Assembly (NCBI RefSeq): GCF_013426205.1 | Contig: NC_089425.1 | Span: 2,666,001 to 2,730,000 of the forward strand | Source: Metarhizium brunneum | Taxonomy: Eukaryota; Ascomycota; Sordariomycetes; Hypocreales; Clavicipitaceae | DNA: 64,000 bases | Direction: 5' to 3' | Shown: one piece after another, positions 22,353-32,860 of the stretch | Layout of the letters: each line of letters opens with the position of its first letter | Position numbering within the stretch: the first letter of the stretch is position 1 | Position numbers and translations under genes: made by a program | The notes under the pieces: model-generated | What the model was told of the DNA's origin: nothing | The model's input: only the letters and a program-made list of their open reading frames with translations | Databases searched by the model: none

Positions 22353-23690
22353 TCATCTACGGAGTCTGCGAATTCGAATTGGCTTCACCTGGCAGTTCAA
22401 GTCCATTGGTTGGCTCCCATATGCGCTCTGGCAAATAGCTGGGCGGTACTGCTGAGGTTACTGGTCACCTATCGCGGCACCCCAACCAACAAGGGGTTCA
22501 GACGCGCAGACTCATATAGGTGTCCCTCAGAGAGGCGAGCAGGTTCCTCACATCAACAGAATCAAGATTCTTAGGATCGACAGGGGATTCCGCGCATTTT
22601 ATACCCTAGGATAGTGCCAGATGACATATCCGTCATCGGGCTCCAGATCAGCCGCGGGCTGCGTCTATTCTCATCAGTTGCGTCTGTCGAGCTTTGGCCC
22701 CTCGCATTCGACTTCCATGAAATGAGTAACGACACCACAGTTGATATGACGGGCTACACAGGTTACATGACTGTGGCCAGCCATGAATAGCAAATACACT
22801 CGGGTGTGTAATGCCCCTACCGGCCAAGGAATTTTTCTTCCCCAAGTCAAAAGACTCCTGACCCTGTGACCTGAATCAGAGACGATCGACTTTTAAGGGA
22901 ATTCCCAAGTTCCTCGAAATAGAACGGCCTAGTTAGAGGATTTTGAGGCAGCTTTGCGGTGCTTCCGTTGCTCTTTTCTCGACATCGGCCTGTCGGGGGC
23001 AGTCGCCGGCGGCGTCGTCCGAGGGACTTCCTCCAAAAACCAGCAAAGATGCGGCATTCCGTTCAGCTCGCGGGAGAATACTCGCACCCTCGATATAGCC
23101 CGGCGGCAGAATAATTCTGGATAGGTCGACAACATTCTGGTCGGGCCGATGCCGTGAGAAGTCCCTAGCAACGCGAAGAAGTCGTCCGTCCCAGCGTGGA
23201 CATCTACTTCCGCCCACTCTCTTCTACTAAAAACGGCGCCGATTCTCTCCTGGGTATTCTAATACGAGGTTTATTTAGAGCTTATAGAATATATTATTGT
23301 ACTGTTTTTTGAATTGTGTGTTACTGTCGAATTAGCTAGGTACGGCTATTAATTGTGTTACTAGTGGGTCCTGGTGATTCGCTAGCCTTTTTTTTTTTTA
23401 TATAATTTAATAATTTAATAGAATATATTATTTTATTTATTATTATCTTATTATAAATTTCTACTTACTAAATTAATATAATAAAATATAATAAAATATA
23501 TGTTATGGTCTCAGGCTAGAGCCTAGACCTAGCGATGGTAGCGAGTCTGTATAGTGCTAGATTGAACAGTCATAAGGGACTTGTTCAATACGTACCCTTT
23601 TGGCTCCACGGTCAATTATAGGGCTCCGGGCAACCCCCGGGACGACTGCGGCTAGCACCCGCGATGGCCTAATCGGGCTAGTCCGTCACA
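22353..23690. other. Non-coding, partly AT-rich region
   Basis: No supported gene. The minus-strand frames at 22930-23217 overlap one another and resemble nothing I know. From about 23270 to 23500 the DNA is extremely A/T-rich with many TA steps, as left by repeat-induced point mutation. A GC-richer island of about 190 bases (23501-23690) sits between two runs of the same 10-bp repeat. Confidence 0.4.
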
Positions 23691-23970
23691 ATATAATAAA
23701 ATATAATAAAATATAATAAAATATAATAAAATATAATAAAATATAATAAAATATAATAAAATATAATAAAATATAATAAAATATAATAAAATATAATAAA
23801 ATATAATAAAATATAATAAAATATAATAAAATATAATAAAATATAATAAAATATAATAAAATATAATAAAATATAATAAAATATAATAAAATATAATAAA
23901 ATATAATAAAATATAATAAAATATAATAAAATATAATAAAATATAATAAAATATAATAAAATATAATAAA
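23691..23970. repeat. Minisatellite, 28 perfect copies of ATATAATAAA
   Basis: Twenty-eight uninterrupted, identical 10-bp units (280 bp). A shorter run of the same unit (about two copies) lies at 23475-23500 on the other side of the 190-bp island. The perfect copies imply recent expansion, or an assembly-collapsed longer array. Confidence 0.95.
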
Positions 23971-25632
23971 AGATTTCTGCTTTTTAAATCAGGAATCTAG
24001 AGCCTCTCACTTTGTCTAAGCTATCCTAAAAAATCTTGCTATGTGACATGTCCCGACCTCAGATAATACCACGCGCCTGAGTTAACTGTTTTGCCCTCCG
24101 GGATTGAGTCCTTGGTGCAGATTCATTGAGCGCCGCTTCCCGACATGTCATTTGGAGAGAGACTGCTGTCAACTCATGGCTGAGACATTGGTTGGTATCA
24201 GTGTGATGCCGAAACAAGTCCTCTGTGTAGGGGCAGCAAAACTGAGCACCCAACTCGGCACAACTTTCACAGGCCCGGAAAATATGCCTTGGTACCCAAA
24301 TAGGACCCTTTGACATTGGGAAGATTCCCTGGCAGTCCTGGTGCGTAAAGGATGGTGGAATCAGAATCTGACAGAACAAGCCATGTTATGTACCTGCTGG
24401 CAGTAATACAATAGAGGCTGGAACCTCACATTCGGCAGTTCAAGTCAGCTAGAGCCGGCTAGGATGTCGTTTGGTAGTCTCACGTTCTCGCAAATGACTT
24501 TCAAGTCGGCGAATCGCAGCTAAACATTGCGACTTGTAACTATACATATGCGGAGCTTATCGTGAAGATTCTTGAACTTTTATACAATGTGATACCATGA
24601 TTCTTTGGACAATCTAAGAGGCTCTTTACTTCCTATTTAAGAGAGTGAATGGCTACTTTCTTGCATAGGAAGTGAGTGACTGCCGTTTGTCGACAGAAGG
24701 TCTCCACAGCTTTGATGTTCTATGTGAATGAGCGACATGGTCTTGACTCCTGGGTTTCGGGCTAGTCACCGTCTCTGGCATACGAAATACCAACTGTGAA
24801 GTTGATTGCTGCGTATTGCCTCGAGTAGTGCGGCTTAAGCCTACAACCCTCTCCGGGCGTGTCTGACACAAGACCAAAACTGAACCAGCTGTCCATCAAA
24901 CCAAGGCTGCTATGAGGGCAGCAAAGACAAGATAGGCGGGAATCTTGTTGGAAATCATGATCAACTGAGCGATTGCGCCGGACAGGAATTAACGTGGTTG
25001 CTTGGTGATAGTAATAGTAAACGAAGTCGGGGTCCTGGTATAAGGATGAGTTTGAGATTCGCAATGGCATGTCGCTGGGCCCCGGGGAAGCTTTATAGCC
25101 GTGAGACTGAGGACTGACGCTGCTTGTATGTGCAAGCCAGCATTATTGATACCTCACGACGCCTAAGGTAACCATGCTGCCAGGAATAGCCAATGGTACT
25201 GACTAGACTGAGGTTGAGGTGGGCTTGTTCACTTGCCGGCATATTATGGTAGTATTTCCAAGTGACGAGAATGAGGCCAGTTGCATACATGTAGTAGTGG
25301 TCCAGTGGGCAGCCGCCAGTCACAATATTTGAAGTCTGACGATGCACGCAGGTCAGTATTAGCAACGATGCCTGCCAATGGCGCCGGCTATCAATCGACA
25401 ACTCGATGCTTGCGAAACCCGATCCGCATCCAACAACATCTCCCCGGCGCCAAGTCTGGCACTGCGGATTCACTATGATGCGTTGGTGCTTACGAAGTTG
25501 TGCCCTCTGCAGTAACAGGGCATAAGTGACTGGGCATAAGTGACAGGGCACAAGTGATGCGGCATAAGTGATAAGCTCCTCCAAATTTTCTTGTTCATCA
25601 CGGAACCGACAGTTGCAGCTTTTGCCGGAAAG
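23971..25632. other. Region without a recognisable gene
   Basis: Short ORFs only, on both strands, without recognisable similarity. It holds a small 14-bp tandem repeat at 25517-25572. Confidence 0.4.
25517..25572. repeat. Four 14-bp tandem units (GGGCATAAGTGAC type)
   Basis: Units AGGGCATAAGTGAC, TGGGCATAAGTGAC, AGGGCACAAGTGAT and GCGGCATAAGTGAT follow head to tail, just upstream of the ankyrin relic. Confidence 0.8.
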
Positions 25633-26030
25633 ATGTTCATCGAAGCAGTGTATGCGGAGGATTGTGGGGTTGTTACATTGCTTTTAAACATGGGTGCTAC
25701 TCCAGACAGAACAAACACGCCATTCTAGGATTCGCCCCTCCTTATGCAGTGGGGAAACAAAATGCAGAACTTGTTCCGCTCCTTCTTGACAATGGTGCCG
25801 ACGTCAATGCGCCAGCTGCTAGTATTCATGGCAGGACGGCTCTGGAAGGTGCCGCAGAGCGCGGTCGTTTAGACATATTGCAGCTGCTCCTTGATGCAGG
25901 CGTCGAAAGGAACGTACGCAGAGATGAACAGTACCGGAGAGCGGCGATGGGCATCATGCTGTGGCGAGATTTCTGGAACTGCCGACGACCAAGGACTTCG
26001 AACACTAGCCCACAAATATGCACATGATCA
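25633..26030 (+). pseudogene. Ankyrin-repeat protein relic
   Basis: Translation from 25633 gives one ankyrin unit (MFIEAVYAEDCGVVTLLLNM, then GATP) ending in a stop at 25726. The next unit continues in another frame: NAELVPLLLDNGADVN, GRTALEGAAERGRLDILQL, LLDAG. Both have the typical ankyrin A-x-x-G-x-x-x-x-V-x-x-LL-x-x-GA pattern. At least one stop and one frameshift break the gene, and the C-terminal part dissolves into unrelated sequence near 25915. The units resemble the ankyrin tails of large fungal NLR/HET-type proteins. Confidence 0.7.
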
Positions 26031-26613
26031 ACGCAATGTGGAAAGGCCCACGGCCGAAAGTTGTTGGTCCTGGCTGAAAGTGAAATTTGACCAAGTAAAA
26101 ACCGTCTGGCACTGCGTCTTGGCCAACTTACACACAGATATCGATCAGAAATACCTATCGAGGTAATCAGCTCCCAGCTCAGTCCTGTAGGGCCGGACTC
26201 GTTTGTACGTACCCGTCGACGTTTCGAACTATTGTATTTTTATGCCAGAGAGGCCAGGGCTCTCCCTGGTTCAAGAACATTGGAAACATTGAAACCAAGG
26301 GGGGCGTCGGTGCGGAGTACAGGAGCTGTGACCCCGCGGCTCATCATTATCTCAGGCTGTGCTATCACATTGAGCATTTAAGGAATTTTCTAGAATTAAA
26401 TCCTTAAACCTAAATCACCTTATTACTTAAGTAAACCCTACGTAGAAGTATACTATATATCTTTATCTTTATCCTTAACGCCTATGCTTGTTTTCTATTT
26501 ATTATATATCTAGCTATAAATTTATATACTAGCTTTTTTAGTAATATATTTAGAGTTAGTAGCAAAAGCTAATATCGTGAAGCAGTAGCCTGACAACAAC
26601 CTCTTGCCCATTC
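26031..26613. other. Intergenic, AT-rich end
   Basis: No gene. Bases 26370-26570 are A/T-rich with many TA steps, suggestive of old RIP-mutated repeat DNA. Confidence 0.35.
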
Positions 26614-26993
26614 TCAGCTGGGGGGCATGTCCAGCATGTTGGTAGGGCACCAGTTGAAGCTCTGCGATTCCATAGTCGCCGACTTATAGAAGAGGTGTCC
26701 GAGTATATCGATGTTAAGGTTCTTAATCACATGCCCGCCGTTTCTCGACTTGAACGTGATCTTGACCTTCTGGGACTTGGCCAGTTCGAGAGACGTCCAA
26801 CCTGTGCAGAACCATGGCGACATGACAATAGAGAAGCAGGCAATCTCGGTGTTGACCCACTCCATTCATGAAGGTAAGAATCATGGACTGGCGTGATCCT
26901 GGCATTGGCATAGTTGTTCTGCAATGTGGCTCCGAACTCAAGGTTAACCCTAGGGTTATAAACGGCTTGGTGTTTCGGGCCGAACCGAACCAC
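26614..26993 (-). pseudogene. Relic of a fungal HET/ankyrin-type defence protein
   Basis: The minus strand reads VMSPWFCTGWTSLELAKS followed by KVKITFKSRNGG and HVIKNLNIDILG. This resembles the conserved SxWFxRGWTALELAKSxKVKVxFK block of fungal HET-domain/ankyrin proteins (identified from memory of the family). Upstream sequence (NPRVNLEFGATLQ) is in another frame. Only about 120 residues remain, there is no start codon context, and the neighbouring frames are broken. Fragment of a once larger gene; assignment moderate. Confidence 0.5.
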
Positions 26994-27289
26994 ACTAGGC
27001 CGTTTATGGGATGTGCAGCATTAATGCCCCACAAGTCTTGGCGGCTAAAAGCGGCACCTGGGTAGCAATTATTGTTGAGTTTGCCCGGATAACACCGTGA
27101 CACCTGGTTACAAGACCAAGGCTAGTAGAAGCAACTAAGGATGAAATAACTCAAGTCCATCATTAAGAGCACAACTTGAACTGTAATCAAGACAACTCTG
27201 GTAGATAATTACTAGCATTATCTCATGTGGTTCACCAAAGACGCATTGTTCGCGACATCCGATGAAAGATCTGGCCCCTCGTCGTAGTT

Positions 27290-27560
27290 TTTCTTCCGAT
27301 CCGCAGCCCCTTCACAATCGCCAACGCTGTTGTCTCCAGTCCGAGCGTCCTCAGCCACCAGTTACGGCACTGGGATCTCAATACTCACGAGCGAGTCTAG
27401 GCCAATAGATTCAAATGCTGCATGTATATTCATTTCATCCTCTGTTAGTGGAAGGCCGACGCCTCTTCTCCCGGTTTCTGCCATGACGTTGTCGAGAAAA
27501 GCGTCGTTTCGCGAGTGCAAAATGTGCCCGCGGGGAATTTGATGCTTTTTCACAAAAAAC
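27290..27560 (-). pseudogene. Polyketide synthase acyl-carrier-protein relic
   Basis: The minus strand encodes FESIGLDSLVSIEI, the 4'-phosphopantetheine attachment motif (serine in LDSL) of a fungal highly reducing PKS carrier domain. After a frame change within a few bases the expected continuation follows: RNWWLRTLGLETTALAIVKG. A small indel therefore breaks an otherwise well preserved C-terminal ACP. No ketoreductase or other upstream PKS domain could be recognised, so this is the last fragment of a lost synthase gene. Confidence 0.65.
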
Positions 27561-28204
27561 TGAACCTTTTCTTCTGCCCCAGCGGTTACGTAAATCTAGG
27601 CCAAGATTAGTTGCGTGCACACTTGCATCTGGATGAATAGGATAACCGCACCACGAGCGGCCTTGGACTCTGTAGGAAGTCAAATGACCTCATCGCCACC
27701 CTTGAAGCAATCAAACCCGACGAGCAGGCATCCAAACGGGCTATTTTGACCCTCGAAGAAGGCGACAAGCTAGAACAAGAGGCTTCGACGCTGCTCGTGT
27801 GCCCATTAGAGATTTGAGCAGCAATAAATACTGGCATCTCCAAGAAAAGCGACATGGACGGCGCTCGTCTTTGTCAGGAGCGTGCCCACGCAAAGTTTAC
27901 AAGGCATATAGCAAGAAGCTTCGCGCTTGTCAGACGTCCTTGCTCCCATAGCTAGCAGATCCCGACAAGGAGAGGCTCAGGAGATTTCCAATGAAAGCAA
28001 GCCTAGCATATCGACCGGAACGCGAAATGTCCATGTAAAACATGTGAAACCCTATTCGGATAACTAATAAGACATGCCTCGTAGCCCAGAATGTTTGACG
28101 CGACAATACTAAGCAGACTAAGAGACAATATACGTATATACTGTAGGAAGTCTTGATTTCTGTACCCCTATTGCAAGCATCATGCTGGGATTCACGCTCG
28201 GCTA
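27561..28204. other. Intergenic region downstream of the MFS gene
   Basis: A plus-strand frame near 27680-27820 (LIATLEAIKPDEQASKRAIL and a charged follow-on) has coding-like composition but no recognised family or gene boundaries. The remainder is the 3' flank of the MFS gene. Confidence 0.35.
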
Positions 28205-30024
28205 CTAACACCAACTTGCACCATCACCTTCACATCGCTCAAACTCAGGATTCACCCATGTCGGCTGACCCGATTTGTCACGCAAGCTTCTTCCGAATCT
28301 GTGAAGCAATGCGAGGACAGGTATACAAAAGAAAATAGTGATAATGGCATGACCTGCCATAGTCCAAGTAAAACCCACATTTTCGACCCACGGAACGACG
28401 AAAAAGGGGTCAATAAATGCAGATAAATTGAGCATAACGGCATAGAAAGTCATCATGGCCATGCTTTGCATAGGATAGGCATCCACTACATATGAGCATA
28501 CGGCTGTGTTGCCCATCTGGATTCCGGCGCCAACTTTCAGGCCACGATTAGCCGAAGCCCAAGATGGGTGGTGCTAGGGAAGACTTACAGATGGCAAAAG
28601 CAACTTGACCGACTATCCAGTGGTAACCGCGGTCAACACTGACTCCCCACACAATCAATCCCACTGCCGTAAGAGTAGCGGCGGGATAGGCGAGCCAGAT
28701 GCGCATTTCCGGAGTCTTTTGGTTGTTGTTGCGCTTGCTTAGGTGAAGAACGATATAGTCGCTCAGGCTGCCGGAGCAACAGACTTCAGAGACTAGAGTA
28801 CCGATGATGAGTCCAAGATAAAGGACACTTTAAACTAGTTAGCGAGCGCTTTGTAATTAACGCCGGAACATTCTTTGTGAGGCTCACCCTTGAATTTGCG
28901 GAGAATATTGCGCATATGCGGTAGGAACAAGTGTGACCACCGACAACACCCACCAGTACCAGCCAAAGCAGTATGTCATGATGGAAATAGGAACTACAGC
29001 ATACTTGAAAGTCTTGATAAACCTATAAATGGTGTCGAATAGTTTCGGATGCCGGACACCCGGCACCGGAGCAACATTCATAAATGCCAATTTCTTCGTT
29101 CTTGGTATCTTGGAGCGCTCAGCATCATGGTAACTGGGTGCGGCCTTGTCGGCATCGGTACATGGGTGCCGTCTACGGTGTTGCTCGGATAACATGAGGT
29201 GCCGCGGGTACAAGGTCTCGGGCAGTAGAAGCACCTCGGCAAGCAGCATCACGCCAAACAGTATGGCAGACAACCACTGAATCCAAACGTAGCCGGCGAG
29301 ATCTACCGCTCCGCCTATAAGAGGGCCAAACAAGAGACCCAAATCGATGGCCAAAACCCAGAGTCCCACCTTTTGGCCGCGCTCATGCTCGAAGAATAAA
29401 TCGTTTATAACGGCCAGACCGACGTTGGAGGCAGGACTGACGCCGAGACCCTGGAAAAAACGCGCCGCCATGTAGCCCGAGTAGTTTGGGGCAAGCGCAG
29501 CGCCTACCGTAGCAGCCAGGGCCATGGCGGTGCCCAAGATGATGATGGGACGACGTCCGATGATGTCTGCTGGGGAAGCCCACAGCAAAGGCCCGACAGC
29601 GAGGCCGAGAGCAGGAATGGCAACCGTCCAATTCATCTGCTCCAGGCTGGCTGCGTAGTTTTCCTCGAGCTCCGGGAAGGAGGGCACCGTTGTGGTCGTT
29701 ATAAACGTAAACATGAAGTAGCTGACAATGCGGGACACGTTAGCACGAGGTGTATTACAAGATGGAAGCCCAGAGCTCCGTGTATTCGACGCACATGGAC
29801 ATGATGATGGCCAAGATGATGTGTTTCTGGGCGAATGACCAGTTTAAAGGGTCGAGATGGTCGCCAAGGATAGGCTGAGGAAACAGCTTGAAGCCATCTT
29901 TGCTCAAGACAAATTCGGTTGTTTCATGACTCGGTGATGCATCTGCATTCGAACCTACTGAATCAGTAACAACGGCGGGCTTTTCGTGGTTGCTGCCGTG
30001 TTGTATCGTCTTGGAGATGACCAT
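28205..30024 (-). CDS. MFS transporter (DHA1 drug:H+ antiporter type)
   Basis: Four exons: 30024-29759, 29721-28888, 28827-28589 and 28533-28205, giving 555 residues. The cytosolic N-terminus ends in LGDHLDPLNWSFAQKHI, the classical entry to TM1 in this group. NWTVAIPALGLAVGPLLW and ASPADIIGRRPI (MFS motif A, loop 2-3) follow, then ARFFQGLGVSPASNVGLAVI and FEHERGQKVGLWVLAIDLG, and LLPETLYPR at the end of the first half. TM7-12 lie in exons 2-4. Fungal relatives export drugs, polyamines or secondary metabolites from the plasma membrane. The first intron is only 37 nt (29758-29722), unusually short but with good donor, GCTAAC branch point and CAG acceptor. It stands next to a MATE transporter and a PKS relic. 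Confidence 0.92.
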
Positions 30025-30734
30025 GTTGCCAAGGATTTAACAAGTTCACGGAATTGACTCATCAATTATAGACTGATTCAACGAAAAGATTTTCATGACT
30101 ATAAAGAACCATGGCTGGGTGTATTAAAACTGACACTCGTATTTGATGTTATATACAGCACTGTGTGATGATAGTGTTTGCCTTATCATCGAAGCGTTTT
30201 CCGGCGGTTATGGTGGTGGCCTGAAACGCCAACTTCTTATCACGTCCAGTCTCTCCTCTGGCCAGCCATGGCGAGTCGGCTGATTTGTGCTGTCACAGCT
30301 CCGATGATCGCGCGCACATTTCGAAAATCCAATCGGTGGAAATTGGGTCTAGAGCCGCAGAATTGTCGATCTTCAGCCGCACAAATAGCGTCACACAACT
30401 CCCGGCTCGGGCGGCTTGGCGTGAGGGCCATAAAATTACCATGAACGGAAATTTACGCGCCTTATCAGCGAGACACTTGCCTGGTGTCTAAACCTTATCT
30501 CGTTCAAGCCATGTACTCTGATTGGCCAGTTTGACTACGAGTTATCAGCAGCAAGAAAAATAGATACTTGAAGACTTGATTCACAATTTGGATTTGTCTG
30601 TAATCGCTACCTTGGTTTCAAGAAAGGTATTGGTTGATTTGGAATAGGGAAGCTCCTGGCTATGGGCAAGACGAGTTCAAGTACAGAGCGGAAACTTGAC
30701 GTGTAAATTTTACTTTCTCCCAGATCTATGGCTA
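30025..30734. promoter_or_regulatory. Upstream region of the MFS gene
   Basis: The spacer between two same-strand genes holds the MFS promoter and the 3' flank of the MATE gene. No coding exon found. A CTATAAAG TATA-like box lies near 30098. Confidence 0.4.
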
Positions 30735-32225
30735 CTATCTAGGCAAGTTGTGCTCCTGGCTATCCTCGCCCAATCGACCAGCGGCCTTTTGCACCTCGTG
30801 GTCCCAGTTGCTCAAGCCCACGATAATCCACTCCAAGATGCCCACGAGAGACAAGGCCACACATTGTCCTACCCAGAGACCGGCCAACCCCCATCCATGA
30901 AAGGCGAGATAGATGCCAGCGGGAAGGGCGCCCCCATAGTAGCTTACGCAGTTGACAAGAGCTCCAACCCATTGACGTCCCATGCCTCTCAGCGCTCCGC
31001 CGCAACTGCCGTTCAACCCATCCGCGATCTGGAACAAGGCCACGTAGGGAATAATGTCCGCAACAAGGCCAATGACGCGCTCGTCACTGTTGAACAGCCC
31101 CCCGATCGAATATCTTGTTGCCAATAGAATACTGAGAATGACGGAGCCAAACAAGACGGAGAGGCAAGCGGCACAATGGGCAGACCGCCTGGCCGCCACG
31201 GGGTCTCGGGCCCCCAGAAGATTCGCCAAGCGCGCCGACTCTGCCACGCCGAGGCCAAACGGGATCGTGTTGATAATCTGGTCGGCAGTCATGACGACAG
31301 ACTGGGCGGCAAGCGAAGTCGTGCCAAGGCGGCCCGCGGCCAGAGCGACAATCTCAAACGCCCACCACTCGGTTCCGACATGGACGAAACCCAGAAGGGC
31401 AAGCTTAGCAAAGGGCAGCGAGTTGGCCATAGCCCTCTTGAGTTGAATCCCACCCCAGCACTCGCTGCCCTTGACAAACGCCGCATAGGCTACCAAGAGG
31501 CAAAAAGAAAGCCAGTATGATATGCCGGTGGCTATAGGGGCGCCGTACAGGCCAAAGACAAATTTGTGAATCAAGAGGTAATTAAGGACGAGATTTACCG
31601 GAGACGCAATGAGCAGGGCGTACGTTCCAGGACGATATATTCCCTGCGCCTGGAGGAATTTCTTGGTGGCCTCGAACCAGACGTACCCGAGGCCTCCTGG
31701 AGCGAGCAGCCGGAGGAAGCGCGAACTCTGCGTGCAAATGTGCTCCGGCTGCCCCAGCATCCTGAAAAGAGGCTCGGAAAAGCACCACAAGAGGACGATG
31801 ACGGCGTAGAAGGCGGTCAAGACCAACAGCCCTCTTTGCAGGAGAATCCCGAGATTGCGCTTGTCCTTGGAGGCTGTGAAGCTGCTTGCGGCCAGCGTGT
31901 CCAGGGCGCTGGTGCCGCCGAGGGCGACGAGCCACGCCGTCGCCATGGCGAACATGTAGGAGAAGGCAGAGACGGCTAGGGCTTCGGAGGAGAGGCGGCC
32001 TGCTACCAGAATGGATGTTGTCTGCAGACTGTTTTGGAGCATGTAGGCGAGAATAATGGGTATCGATGCCTTTGTTAGAAACCACGTTTCGCCTAGCCAT
32101 TTGGCGTATTCTGGTCGAGGAGGTACGGCTGTATACCGGGTTTCGGGGAGTAAAGGCGTCGTTTCGTTGGTATATGGCTCGGGCACCGGCGGCAACGCAG
32201 TAACGCGAGCTTGAGGTGTCTCCAT
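30735..32225 (-). CDS. MATE-family efflux transporter
   Basis: Single exon, 496 residues, normal for eukaryotic MATE proteins. After a Pro/Thr-rich N-terminus (PEPYTNETTPLLPETRY, a typical fungal pre-TM1 segment with TPLL) come 12 predicted helices in two homologous halves. Conserved pieces include the P-I-I-L-A-Y-M-L-Q-N-S-L-Q start of TM1, SALDTLAASSFTA, TM5/6 with LLAPGGLGYVWFEATKKFLQ, and PVNLVLNYLLI. MATE proteins extrude cationic or organic compounds in exchange for protons or Na+ at the plasma membrane or vacuole. It is divergent from the agmatinase gene across 635 bp, so the two may share a promoter region. Confidence 0.94.
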   Translation of the reverse strand: METPQARVTALPPVPEPYTNETTPLLPETRYTAVPPRPEYAKWLGETWFLTKASIPIILAYMLQNSLQTTSILVAGRLSSEALAVSAFSYMFAMATAWLVALGGTSALDTLAASSFTASKDKRNLGILLQRGLLVLTAFYAVIVLLWCFSEPLFRMLGQPEHICTQSSRFLRLLAPGGLGYVWFEATKKFLQAQGIYRPGTYALLIASPVNLVLNYLLIHKFVFGLYGAPIATGISYWLSFCLLVAYAAFVKGSECWGGIQLKRAMANSLPFAKLALLGFVHVGTEWWAFEIVALAAGRLGTTSLAAQSVVMTADQIINTIPFGLGVAESARLANLLGARDPVAARRSAHCAACLSVLFGSVILSILLATRYSIGGLFNSDERVIGLVADIIPYVALFQIADGLNGSCGGALRGMGRQWVGALVNCVSYYGGALPAGIYLAFHGWGLAGLWVGQCVALSLVGILEWIIVGLSNWDHEVQKAAGRLGEDSQEHNLPR

Positions 32226-32860
32226 TGTAGCTTTTGCTTTTTGTGAAAGTGTTTATGGTGACGGCGGTTTCGATCGGGGCGGCTTTGAGTTTTGCTGTTG
32301 TATACTACATTACAACTGTGGCACTTGGCAAGATTTTGCTGTATATTTGTGTAGATTGTAGTATCATTGTACATTGAACAAGTCGATTTTTGAAAGGCAT
32401 GTGTCCCGCTTACTATGGAATGTACAAGCAGCGAAACGCGTTGCGATAAGGGTTTAATTGTGGCGTATAGTGAAGCACGATTACACAACGTTTAACCTTT
32501 TATCAGAATCGGAATCCAAGGAGTATTCGCCCGATTTGGCAATATAGCCACGATAAAGATTTCCGGACCGGAGGCTTTAATTATGGGGCCAACAAGTGTG
32601 GAGGCGGGGCCGCTAAACCGTGTCTGGTGAAATAGCCGCTTATAAACATGGCACGAGGTTGATAAGATGAATTATATCCGAAGCTTGAACCGACGTGGCA
32701 ATGTTTGGAAGAACGAGTTTGACTACAAGGTCCTATATAACAGCGCTCACTGGCTTCCGGGCTACATTTTGATCACTTGGATAAGAATTGCATCGCTGCA
32801 GAAAACCCAACGCTCTAGGATTTCCTCAACCCAAAACGCAAGATACAATCAACAAGCAAA
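32226..32860. promoter_or_regulatory. Shared divergent promoter region, MATE / agmatinase
   Basis: 635 bp between two start codons pointing away from each other. GCTTATAAAC near 32638 is a TATA-like element facing the agmatinase gene. The bases just before the MATE ATG are GAAAGTGTTTATGG. No palindromic CGG-type site characteristic of Zn2Cys6 factors was identified with confidence. Confidence 0.45.

Noticed and set aside
22929..23217. Two overlapping minus-strand frames of 80-94 residues
   Set aside because: Neither resembles a known protein; they sit at the edge of AT-rich, probably mutated repeat DNA.
23691..23970. Regular repeat that might be taken for a CRISPR array
   Set aside because: Units are directly adjacent without spacers, and the genome is eukaryotic; it is a minisatellite.
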